Assembly: GCF_047663525.1 (NCBI RefSeq)
Contig: NC_092604.1
Location: forward strand, 11,457,501 to 11,521,500
DNA from: Anas platyrhynchos
Taxonomy: Eukaryota; Chordata; Aves; Anseriformes; Anatidae
Length of the DNA stretch: 64,000 bases
Direction: 5' to 3'
Numbering within the stretch: the stretch's first letter is position 1; every line of letters starts with the position of its first letter. Shown here in pieces: positions 54,808-64,000 of the stretch. The notes below the pieces were generated by a model that was not told the origin of the DNA, did no database searches, and saw only the letters and a list, made by a program, of their open reading frames with translations. The translations under genes were made by a program, and so were the position numbers.

Positions 54808-55176
54808 CTCAGGCATCGGTCTTTTCTCTGTTGTGTCTTTGTCTTACGTAGTTTTGCCTTTGACCAAACCAATATTTTTAGAGGTGGAGTGTGGATATTT
54901 TTCCTGGTACTTGTTTTGCTGACATTAAAGCAATTTTGAGCATTTCAGTAGTGTCAGGACACCTGTTTTGTTCTCAGGTGAGAAGGGAGTTAAATCGCTG
55001 TCCGTGTGTTTTAACCTAGGCAGGTGCAGCTCTAACTGCAGGCTTTAGCAGTGCCCTCTGATGCTGTCCAGCTGTTGCACATCAGCAGCTGATGGCTGTG
55101 CTGCTGGAGGAGCATCGCAGGGCACAGCAGCTGAGCAGAAGAGGCGATTGATACCACCTGAGGAGGAGGTCTGACC

Positions 55177-58010
55177 ATGTGCGAGTTTGCAAAGCCGAAA
55201 TGTCCCTGCAGGAGGATCAGGTAACCAGCTCACTGCAGCCACTGAAGTGCTGCTTTTTCATTTCCCCTTTTATCATCCAGAGTGAAGGTTCTGTGCCCCT
55301 TCTGTCTATCACTAGGCTGAAAATCCCTGTCTGTGGGTTACGCCACGAGGCTGGCTGTGCTGCCCCGTGGGAGTGCCAGCCCCTGCTCGGAAATTCCACT
55401 CGGGGCCGTGACGCAGCGAGCGGCCCCGGGGTGCTGGGGTTATGCAACTTCCTCACTGGTGAGGGGGAGGACGGGCGTGAAGGCAGAATGAACATTTGTG
55501 AAGCACGTTGGAGATAAGTGGAGCACCTAGGAATTTGTCTTATTTGACAGACGTTGAGGTGCTTATTAACGCTACTGCTGCACGTTAAGATCAGCTAGAA
55601 CAAAAAATAATAACTTCATAAATGCAAAATGTAGGTGTTTACCAGCGCGTAACGTTGGGTAGCGATGAATCAGGCTGAAAGGTGATCATGTTGCACGTTC
55701 GTAGGGCTTCCTCTCTCCGCCTGGGTAAAAGTTCAGCTTATCTTAAGGTCCAACAGCCTGAAGCACTGTGAAGTGTCCTCTTATGCTTTTAAACTTGATG
55801 TCAAAAAGTAACGTAGGTTGGAGGAGGCCTCTGGAGGTTTCAATCCAACCACCTTGCTCAAAGGAGGCTCAGTTAAAGATACTTAGAGCCTAGGCTTGAG
55901 TATCTGAGGATGGTGGAGATCCCTCAGTCTCTGGAGCCTTGGTCTGGTATTTGACCAATCCCTTAGTAAAAGAATAACAAATCCTTGTGCCTAACTGAAC
56001 CGCCCTGGGTTTCAGCCTGTGCCCATTGCCTTCCTTCAAAGCACTGCACTGCTGAGAAGAGCCTTGGCTCTGGATCCTCCACGCCCTCCCACCAGAGAGC
56101 TACAGAAAGCCCTAAAACCCCTCTGCCTTTGTGCCTCCAAGCTGAATGAACCCACTTCTTGCAGCCAAACTCATCCAGGTGTCCGTGGCCTTTAATCATT
56201 CAGGTATTCATTGAGGGCATTGCATGTATTAATGAGCGTTAATGAGTTTTCTTTGTTCACCTGAAGCATTTATAGTAATTTTATACGTGTTGTATTGTAA
56301 GCATGGTTCAAATATTCATGTTTTCTTGTAGGTACCTCAGTTCAGAGTGATGGAACAGCTTTGAAGGGCAGGAGCTTCCTCCCGCAGCTAGGTTTGTGCG
56401 TGCTCATGTCCTAAAGAAACACGGCTCTGACACAATCAGATGCTGGAGCGATCCACGTGGTAATTAAGAACCAGGAGTCCTGAAACACTGCTGTGTGCTC
56501 GCCCTGTTGTGAGCTGCTGGCACTGCTGGAACGGGGATGATTGTGTTACCTCCAAGCAGACAGCGCTCTGCTGCCGTGCCTCTGCTGCCTGTGACGGGGT
56601 GGCACCGAGCCGCTGGGAAGGCTCTGCGTTGTCTTGGAAACAGTTAGTACTAAATAAGCCAGGTTTTAGCAGTTTTCCGTACCTTTCGTACCCGTTACTG
56701 CACCCCTAGCTACGGTTATATGGAAAGGTTACGCTAATTTTTGCTCTGTTACAGTAAAAAACTGCAGCAAAGTCTGTCCCTGGCACTGAGACAGGGCAGC
56801 AGGGTGGTCCTGGAGCACCACGAGCAGGGCCTGGCTGTGCTGCTGGACGTGGTTTTGGCAGGACGAGGACAGGGCAGGCAGCAGCAGCTCGCATGGGGCG
56901 GGCAGATCTTTGGGGTGCGGGTGCAGGGAGTGCGCTGCAGAGGCAGGGTGGGTCCTGAGGGCAGCCCCCAGGGAATGGGCACCTTTTGTGGCAAACCATT
57001 CCGGGGTTTTCAGCTGGAAGGGAGAGGGTTGCACTTCTCTGAGGGACTGTGTGTGTAAAACAAAAGGATTTGTTGCTAACAGACTGTATTTAAAAAATGT
57101 GCTCTGTTTTGATGATGTTTTTTTCTTCTGAAAAAAAGTAAACTCCTCTCTTTTTGTTACAGAGGACACAGTGAGCAGGCTTTGTCTAGGAGGAGCCCAG
57201 CAGCCCTTCCTTCAGCCAAAGGACTGGGAGAGAGAAGAGAAAAAAGGCTTCCTCCTGAGCTGGAGCATTGTCACAATGGGGGAAAAGTGCCACGAGGGCC
57301 TGGTGCAGCAGGGCACGGTGAGTGACAGCGCTGGGATGGGGGTGTTGGATGCACAGAGGAGGGCTGGGGATGTGAGGGGGGCAAGGCAGCACTCCCAGCA
57401 CGCGCTGCAAACCTTTGGCACAGTCCTCAAAGCGTTTCCCTGGGGCTGCCAAGGGAGGGATTCTGTTCCCAAATCCTATCCCACGAGGGCTCTTCTGCAA
57501 ATCGGGCGCTGTTGTGCCTCTTGCTTTCCGCCTCTCTGAACACCCCCTTTCTTTTTTATTGCACTCAGATGCCCGAGCGCATCGCTGTGCGTGCAGCGAT
57601 GGCATTACAGCCCCTGCCACCCGTGGGTGTGCTGTGGGGGGCTCAGCGGCACCGCGCTGCCTTCCTGACGGGCTCAGGCAGGTAAATCCCTCCTGCGAGC
57701 AGCAGCGCAGGGGGCTGGGAAGTGACTCACTTTTGTGCTGCTTGCACGGGGCCTGTTCTTTCAGCTTTCCTCCGTGTTCTGCCCTGGGCACAGCTCCCTG
57801 CGCTGTGCTGCACAGAGCTCGGCAGTGCCGCGCCTGCCCGGCGGGTGTCAGCAGCAGCGAGCTGTGCCCTACCAGAGGAAGGGAGGAAGGGAGGAAGGGC
57901 TGTGCTCTGCACACCCACTGCTGTCGGACAATAACGCTGCTCTCTGTTACTCCAGGCTCCAGCACAGCAGCAACCAGCACAGGCCGAGGGCTGCCCTGGA
58001 GCAGCAGTAG
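55177..58010 (+). CDS. Unidentified candidate multi-exon gene between DNLZ and GPSM1
   Basis: I do not recognise this. A phase-continuous chain is possible: 55177-55220 (ATG), 56755-56947, 57165-57317, 57569-57681, 57956-58010 (TAG), encoding 185 residues. The borders include good consensus sites: ctctgttacag at 56754, CAGG|gtgggt at 56947, CACG|gtgagt at 57317, cactcag at 57568, GCAG|gtaaat at 57681 and ctctgttactccag at 57955. The weak point is 57165, which needs the second AG of 'acagag'. Predicted segments include SLSLALRQGSRVVLEHH, FLQPKDWEREEKKGFLLSW and MPERIAVRAAMALQPLPP. No known domain, signal peptide or transmembrane segment is evident. Human 9q34.3 has no gene here that I know of. 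A second plausible exon at 55281-55458 does not fit this frame. It could be a lineage-specific gene, a lncRNA or chance ORFs in GC-rich DNA. Confidence 0.3.
55812..56205 (-). mobile_element. CR1 LINE fragment, antisense
   Basis: This is the reverse complement of the CR1 3' region: 'ggttggaggaggcctctgg', 'tccaaccaccttgctcaaagg', 'gcactgctgagaagagccttggctc', 'cgccctcccacc' and 'gcctccaagctgaatgaaccca'. It is about 390 bp, diverged and has no intact ORF. It lies inside the long first intron of the candidate gene at 55177-58010. Confidence 0.8.
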
Positions 58011-58790
58011 CAGCTGTTGCTCCTGCTCACAGTGGGGATCTGCTCTGTGAGACATTTTCTGGTGGATGGTGCACCCTTCCTCAGCTGCTAAGGACAGCGA
58101 GACAGCAGGTGAGCCCCACCCATTGCTTTTAGGAATTTCACCTGTTTGAAATCCTGGGAATCTCCAGCCTTTGCAGAGCTAGGGGCATGGTTCTGGCCTC
58201 AGGTCCCACACAGAGCCTGCTTGTGGCCAGGCACTGAGCAACTTGAGAACGCCTGATGAGAAGGAGCTGGTGGCTCTACATTAAGCTTTGATCAGGACTG
58301 GCAGGAGCCTGCACAGGTTAGCCAGGCGTGGAAGGAGCAGCTGTGACTTGGCTTTATCCTCACAGGGCTCAGGAGCCAAAAATCTGCTGCTCCCAGGCCC
58401 CCGTTCTAGCGAAGTCTAACGGCCTGCACCTCCCTGCTGCGCTGGAACGAGCTCGTGCTGCTGCCTGCTGCTCTGGGAGTATCCTCACCGAGAGCTTATG
58501 CCAGGTACTCACTGCCCTTTTCTCTGGCTGCTCCCATCTGGGAAACCAGACACAGATTTTGGGGCAGGTGCCGGGAATGCACCAAGACAGGGCAGGAGGG
58601 CTCAGGGCTTTGTATCCTGTGTGCTCCCTAAGAGACATAGGGGTGATGCACACACCCTTTTTCTTAACACTTCCACGTGGTGATGTCCTCCACAAGACCC
58701 CACCACGCACCCCCAGGCCCATCCCAAAGGACCCCCGTGAGCTCTGCTGGCCAAAAAATAGTGGAAATTAACTTCTGTCACTGAAGCTTA
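58011..58790. other. Unassigned GC-rich interval
   Basis: No exon or repeat I can support. Short open frames on both strands reflect the high GC content. Confidence 0.4.
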
Positions 58791-58799
58791 GACACAAAT

Positions 58800-60642
58800 A
58801 TTTATTAAGCACAACCCCCCCCTTTCCCTCGCGCTGTATTCATTTCTAATATATTAATTCATTTGGCAGATTATTTTTTAGAAAAAAAGTACCTGTGGGT
58901 TGGAAATTCCCCATCAAAATGACATTAGCAAATGCACATGTAAAAAATAAATAAGCTCAATACATTCAAGTATATGGCAAATAATTAACACCTCTGAAAG
59001 CTTCATGGTCAGATTCCAGTTCGCCACCTGGCTGAGCTGCACAGCCCGGGGCCTGCAGCTGCTCAAGAAGTCATTGGCATCCTCGGCGCTGTCTTCCTCT
59101 GGACAAATGCAGGCGAGGTGGGTGCGTAGGTGGCGGGCAGGTCCTCCTGGCTTGGCTCCAGAGCTCCGACCTGCCCCAGGCAGGAGGCCGAGCCTCAGCC
59201 CGGCGATGCACACAGCAGGTGAGTGCTCCCTGGTGGCAGGCAAAACACAGCTTCCCCTCCAAATGTTCAGCGCAGGCAGGTTGAGTGCCCGACGAGCAGC
59301 ATCACTGGTCTAAAAATCTCAACTGCTGGTTGGAAATGTTTCCGTCAAATGCGTTTCAGTCAGAAAGTGCTGATTTGTGCTCCGTAGGAACACACCTGCT
59401 TTGGCAGACCTCGTTGCTGGAGGTGCTCGGTTCCAAGATTGCCTCTCAGGTCAAGCAAAGAAAAAACCATTCCACCTCCTCGAAGGAGATGGCTGCTGGC
59501 CTCCTCTCCGGGCTCGCTTTCCCAGTTTCACCAGAAGGAAATGTAAGTAAACGCAGATCCGTGTGGGAGCAGCTCTGCGGGGCAGGCAGCAGCACAGCCC
59601 TGCTGTCAGGAGGAACAAGGAGGAGGGCAGGGCTGCTGGCCCCCACTGCTGCTGGGCACGAGGGAGCATCGCAAGCCGTGACCAGAAGGCTTTGTAGCTC
59701 TCGCAGCAGCTCAGTGCCCAGTGCAGGTTTCTGCCTCGGGCACTCAGTTCAATCCTGTATGAGGCTTCTGGCCCAGCTGCAGCAGAAGCGATGCGTTGCC
59801 TCAGTTTTCTGTGCTAAGCAGATGGGCAGAGACCACCTTCCTCCCTTCCCGGGCACAGATTCCTGTCTTGGGGCTGCACAGCTGGCAGTTACCTTTCAGG
59901 CTTTGTCCCAGGCTGGGGTTTTGCTGGGGGTCTCCAGGTTCCACTGAAGTATGGGTGGGAGAGCCTTGGGTCCTGCTCAGGAGGTTGCAGTACAGCTCTG
60001 CACAGGAGCAGCTGGGGAAGCGGAGGGGAGGGACAGCGCAGGGCCCTCAGAGTTCACAGCAACCCCAGAGCAAACCTCAAAGTGGGGGGACCAGGGCTCA
60101 GGGTTGAAAGGAGCTGTGTCGCCGCTGACCTGAGCTCATTTCCTCCTCTAGAAAGCACAAAGTTGAGCAAGAGATTCCAGGAAAGGATCCAGAGCAATCC
60201 GTCACCTCGTGATGCAAACGAGACAGGAGGACTTGAAAAATGAAAAAGGTGCTCTTCCCTTCCCCCGTTAAATTAAAAGTGTTCTGGAAATAAAGGACAT
60301 CAAGGCTGGCTTTCACTACCTGCTCCGGGCTCCTCCTCTGGCTGCCAGCACCAGTTCCTGGGTTTTCAGGTGCTGAGCAAAGGGACCGCCAAAGTCTCCT
60401 TCCCTGGTGCTGGGCCCAGTGTTACCGTGGCTGCACGTCCTAAAAAAGCCCCTTGTTTAAAACCCCTCCCTGGTCCCGTGGGCCTTCTGTGGTGCTGCCT
60501 CTGCAGAGCAGCCACGTGCAGCTCGGGGCGCTCCTGGGAGAAGTCTGTGGAAGCGCAGGAGCACTCGGCTTTGAAACCACCTACACGGAGTTCTCTAAAA
60601 AAACTGAAATGAAACCAAACCCCCCCACCTGAACCCCCGTTC
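58800..60642 (-). other. GPSM1: Probable GPSM1 3'UTR
   Basis: This lies downstream of the GPSM1 stop on the minus strand. The complement of TTTATT at 58801-58806 gives AATAAA, which would make a 3'UTR of about 1.84 kb. On the plus strand AATAAA also occurs at 58946-58951 and 60289-60294, which could serve the candidate plus-strand gene. The true boundary is uncertain. Confidence 0.4.
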
Positions 60643-62906
60643 TTAGCTGGAACCAGGCCTCTGCTGCTCCTCTGCTGCCTCCTCCTGGGCTGAGGCCAAA
60701 TCTACCCTCTGCTCATCCATGCGCTTGGCCTGGACACGCTGGATGAGGCTGAAGAAGTCTTCGTCTGGCATGGTGGGGCCACGGGGGATGGAGTCGGGGG
60801 GGGCGCAGCGCTGGTCATCGATCCTGGAGGACTGCGGGGGGAGAAAAAAGGCGTTAGGACTGGGACGGGAGCTGCGGGTGGGATCGGGGGGGGCAGCACG
60901 TGCTGCTGGAGGAGAATCGAGTCCTGCAGTACCTGACACTTCATCAGCATGTTGAAGAACTCGTCGCCGGGCTCCTGAGCGTCCCCCTCCACGCGCAGGT
61001 GCCCCAAGTTGTTGTGGGTGATCCGCAGGCCGGGCAGGTTGCCCACGTTGGCGCGCTGGTCGTCCAGCCGCCTGCTCTGCGAGCTGGCGATGAGATCAAA
61101 GAACTCCTCCGTCTGCGGGGACGCCATCAGGGAGGACTGCGCTGCGGGCGGGGAGAGGAGCAGCAGGGTCACGGCTCTGCTCCCTCAGAGCCCGAATCCT
61201 CACCCCCAAAATCACCCAGGGGAGCCTTACAGGGCTGAGCTGGGCTGGATGCCAGGTTCTGTGCCCATCAGGCAGCCCCCACCTCACCCATGAGCAACGC
61301 TGGGACCGCTGCGAAGCGACCGAGTCAGCCCCCAGCCAGGAAAACCAAAGCATAAGAAACCCAAACACCCAGCAAGCACAAAGTACTGGGGGTGCCCCCA
61401 GTCTCCTGCCACCAGGTGCAATTCCTGGGGCCCCGGCTTGCGGAGGGACAGAAATGCAGAATAATCTCAGCGCTGCCGCCAAGCCGCGTCTCTTCCCCTT
61501 CAGCTCACACAGAAACCTTGCAAATAACATGTCCCAAAAGCTCAGAGTCCAACTGACAGCTGAACAGAACACGTGCCTACTCACGCAGTCTTTATAAAGC
61601 GTCAGATTTTAAACTCACTCTCCTAAATTACACAGCTGTTAAAGCCGAATGCACTTCTGTATCAGAAACGTGGATCTTGAAAAAGCGCTGCTCATTTCCA
61701 GCCTGTTTTTAGCACAGAAAGAACCGCTCACCTCGCAGCCACCCTGCGCTCCTCCTGCGCCACAGCCTCACCTGGGCGCTGCCTCGCTCCGGCCGCTGCT
61801 TCAGCCCCTGGCACCTGCACCCGAGCGGCTTCGTGCTGTGCTCCTGGCTGCACTCAGACAGAGGTCGGGGTCTGCTCCTCCCCTCTTGGGGCTCCGTGGT
61901 GGTTTGGGAGCTGGTAAACAGCCCCCCCGCTTTGACTGAAGGGCTTTGAGCCCTCTGTGGTGGTGCTTAAGCACACCAGTGGGACCCGCACGTTTCAGTG
62001 CTTCTCTCCAGCTTGCTTTAAACAAAGGACCTCAGCACAACAGCGAAAAAAACGACACAAAGCCAAAGCGCAGACACAGCCCTGATCTCTGCCTCTCCTA
62101 GCCAAGCCACTCGTCAGGCGGCTTCTTCAATTTACCCGTGCTCTTCCTACGAGTGAGTTAGCTCTCTGTGTGCTGGGAGCTTCCTATTACTTTCCATCCT
62201 CCCATTTCTGTGACACCTCTCACCACAGCATCCAACAACTGGACAAAACCCAGTTCTTCCTCCACGGTAACACTGAGAAAACCTGGTGTTGCTTTACCCT
62301 GCCTATGAAACCCCCTCCAGGCCCGTGCTGCCCCAGCTCTCAGCTCTCCCGAGGCTCCCTGAGCAACGACCACCAGCATCTCCCACCTGCAGACGCTGGT
62401 GGAGGCAGAATTCCTCCTGCCAGCCTCAGCGCATCAGACAAGACCTCCAAAAGATTGAAAAAACTCCCGGTATATTTTGCATTTCTCTTGCCAGGCTGTT
62501 CCCCAAGCCTCAGTTCACCTTCTCCAGCTTTTGCTTCAGCAACCATTACCGCAGGAAGGTTTCTGTACGCCTTGCACAGTGGCGGAGATTGCAAACAACA
62601 ACAACAAAATAATAATTGCTAGGTTCAGGGAGCTGAGGCTAGGGGAAAACATCACAAGCTGCACAATAAAACCACGCCAGCCTGCCACGCCGTGGGAGCA
62701 GCATCACCCCCTGGTACCAGCAGCTTCTGAACGCATCAGTGCTTACAGATCCGTTCTTCCAGGGCAGGGACTGGTGTGGCAGCTGCCTCGGCAGCCTCCG
62801 ATGGGCATTCCTCCAGCGGGCAGCGCTGATCGTCCATCCGGTTGCTCTGGAACTTGCTCAGCAGGTCAAAGAAGCATTCCTCGTCCGAAGGGGTCCGGTT
62901 GATCTT
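60643..62906 (-). CDS. GPSM1: GPSM1 (AGS3), C-terminal GoLoco exons (5' part right of window)
   Basis: GPSM1 is a receptor-independent activator of G-protein signalling that binds GDP-loaded G-alpha-i/o through GoLoco motifs and helps orient spindles. Exons in transcription order: 62747-62906, 60933-61141, 60643-60831, phase-continuous, ending in TAA at 60643-60645. All four GoLoco motifs are present, each with the D-Q-R triad: CFFDLLSKFQSNRMDDQR, EFFDLIASSQSRRLDDQR, EFFNMLMKCQ-SSRIDDQR (split by an intron) and DFFSLIQRVQAKRMDEQR. The tail VDLASAQEEAAEE is acidic and differs from the human end. The N-terminal TPR repeats and linker must lie beyond position 64000. The gene is convergent with DNLZ, as in mammals. 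Confidence 0.95.
61142..62746 (-). other. GPSM1: GPSM1 intron
   Basis: This 1.6-kb intron separates the first GoLoco exon from the exon holding the second and most of the third. No other feature was recognised. Confidence 0.7.
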
Positions 62907-64000
62907 CTGGAAAGACAACGAAACGCAGCGGAGTCAGAACGCCCCAAATATTGCCCCGTGTGTGATGGCTCAGCCTGGTGTGGCCGTGGTGGTGTGGCCG
63001 TGGCCGTGCCTTGCCCTGTCCTGTGCTCAGAGCCAGCTCCTGGCTGTGCCCGCAGCTTGCTGGGGTCACTGCTACTCGGTCCCACCGTGCCCTCGGCTCT
63101 GGAGCAGCCTCTTTCTTTTCCTCTTTTCTCACCTGCACGTGGTGAGAGGGGCACCCACGGAGAGCTGCAGGCCCCCAGAGCCTCCAGCACGGCCACAGCC
63201 CTGGCTGTGAAGTGCTGCCGTGTGCCCAGCTGAGCCTCAGCTCCAGCCTCCCTCTCTACCCCACTAAATTTAACATTTTTAGGCCACTGCCCTTCACGCT
63301 GCCCTTTGCGCTTCCTTCCGCTGTGCCGCTCGCAGCACCCCGCGAGCAGCAATCACCGGACTGCAAATGCCACCAAATTACAGCCCTTCGGGAGCAGCCC
63401 TCGCCTGCGATCCCCAAATGAGCACCTTGCACCAGACGGGGATATATTTAAGTCGTGCTGCACAAGGCTCAGCACTCGGCAGCCTCCCCGAGCTGCCGTG
63501 TTGCTTCCAGTCCCGGCCGGGCCGTGTGCTGGGTGAACCAGCAGGCAGGGAGCGGGACCAGCAGAGCCTTCTGAGGAGCCTCCCACAACGGGATGTAAAA
63601 TTAGACAGCAATAAGAGAGGCATCCGCCAGGAAGGGTCGTGTGCCGACAGGGTTAAAGCCGCAGCTCGGATCCTGTAAACGAAGGCAAACAATTTTCCCG
63701 TATGCGAAGCGGAGCAGATGAGATGCACTCAGCTTCTATTTAGGGCAGCGTCAAAATTAGCAGCAGGCCAGAGAGGAACATTGGCAACGCGGGAGCCGAT
63801 CGGGGAGGGGCAAAGCCCCTCTCACCTCTCCGAACCTCTGACCGAAGAGCGGGCACAGCCCCTCGGAGCCAGCACTTTCAGAAACCAAAACGTGCTCGGG
63901 CTTAAAGCAAGGCTGAGCCACCCCGATCACAGCCCTGCTGCCTTGGCTCGCGTGCCCCAAATTTCAGGGGAGCGGAGGCAGGCTGCTCATCCACAGCGAG
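62907..64000 (-). other. GPSM1: GPSM1 intron or upstream region (partial)
   Basis: No further GPSM1 coding exon is recognisable up to the window edge. A CpG-richer part at about 63750-63960 has a minus-strand donor-like 'TTCGGAGAG|gtgagagg' near 63826, which could mark an alternative first exon; this is weak evidence. Confidence 0.35.

Noticed and set aside
55281-55458. Exon-like segment with acceptor at 55280 and donor gtgagg at 55459
   Set aside because: Open and bordered by fair sites, but its phase does not connect to 56755. A further segment at 56332-56391 continues it and then also fails to join. Not included in the model.
58914-59243. 109-codon minus-strand ORF with an acidic segment (EEDSAEDANDF)
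   Set aside because: Tempting as a GPSM1-side exon, but there is no convincing splice pair and it ends in AT-rich sequence next to the likely GPSM1 poly(A) signal.
59285-59947. 220-codon plus-strand ORF in the DNLZ-GPSM1 interval
   Set aside because: No recognisable domain, begins at a non-ATG codon, and lies in the probable GPSM1 3'UTR. Treated as a chance ORF in GC-rich DNA.

Overview
The window is vertebrate nuclear DNA, almost certainly from a bird and most like a chicken or other galliform microchromosome. The evidence is short GT-AG introns, GC-rich CpG promoters, several CR1 LINE fragments (the dominant avian repeat), and a gene order matching human 9q34.3 and its chicken chromosome 17 counterpart: SEC16A - INPP5E - PMPCA - ENTR1 - SNAPC4 - CARD9 - DNLZ - GPSM1. 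Genes were identified by translating exons and matching them to remembered vertebrate proteins. Exon edges were chosen from splice consensus and phase continuity; no alignment was run.

Layout, left to right: (1) 1-6.4 kb, the last seven coding exons and 3'UTR of SEC16A (+). (2) 6.6-17 kb, INPP5E (+), with a CpG promoter, a 5'UTR carrying three small upstream ORFs, 10 coding exons and a C-terminal CaaX box. (3) 17.2-23.5 kb, PMPCA (-), 13 exons, tail-to-tail with INPP5E. (4) 23.67-26.7 kb, ENTR1 (+), sharing a 174-bp divergent promoter with PMPCA. (5) 27.0-41.4 kb, SNAPC4 (+), 22 coding exons, only 285 bp downstream of the ENTR1 stop. (6) 46.0-52.3 kb, CARD9 (+), 12 coding exons. (7) 52.9-54.7 kb, DNLZ (+), 3 exons. 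(8) 54.8-60.6 kb, a stretch with no gene I recognise. It holds a CR1 copy and a phase-compatible chain of ORF exons that may be an unannotated gene. (9) 60.6-62.9 kb, the last three coding exons of GPSM1 (-), with all four GoLoco motifs; its 5' part lies beyond the right edge.

These are unrelated housekeeping and signalling genes kept together by ancient synteny, not an operon. They cover ER-exit-site assembly (SEC16A), ciliary phosphoinositide turnover (INPP5E), mitochondrial presequence cleavage and Hsp70 maintenance (PMPCA, DNLZ), endosome/cilium trafficking (ENTR1), snRNA transcription (SNAPC4), innate immune signalling (CARD9) and G-protein regulation (GPSM1). The observations most worth following are: the candidate gene at 55.2-58.0 kb; a tandem duplication in the last ENTR1 intron that creates a perfect-phase 42-nt potential exon; a G-rich minisatellite at a PMPCA splice donor; loss of a probable zinc-binding histidine in the CARD9 CARD; and possible intronic polyadenylation in SNAPC4. 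I saw no CRISPR array, tRNA, rRNA, retroviral element or prokaryotic system.
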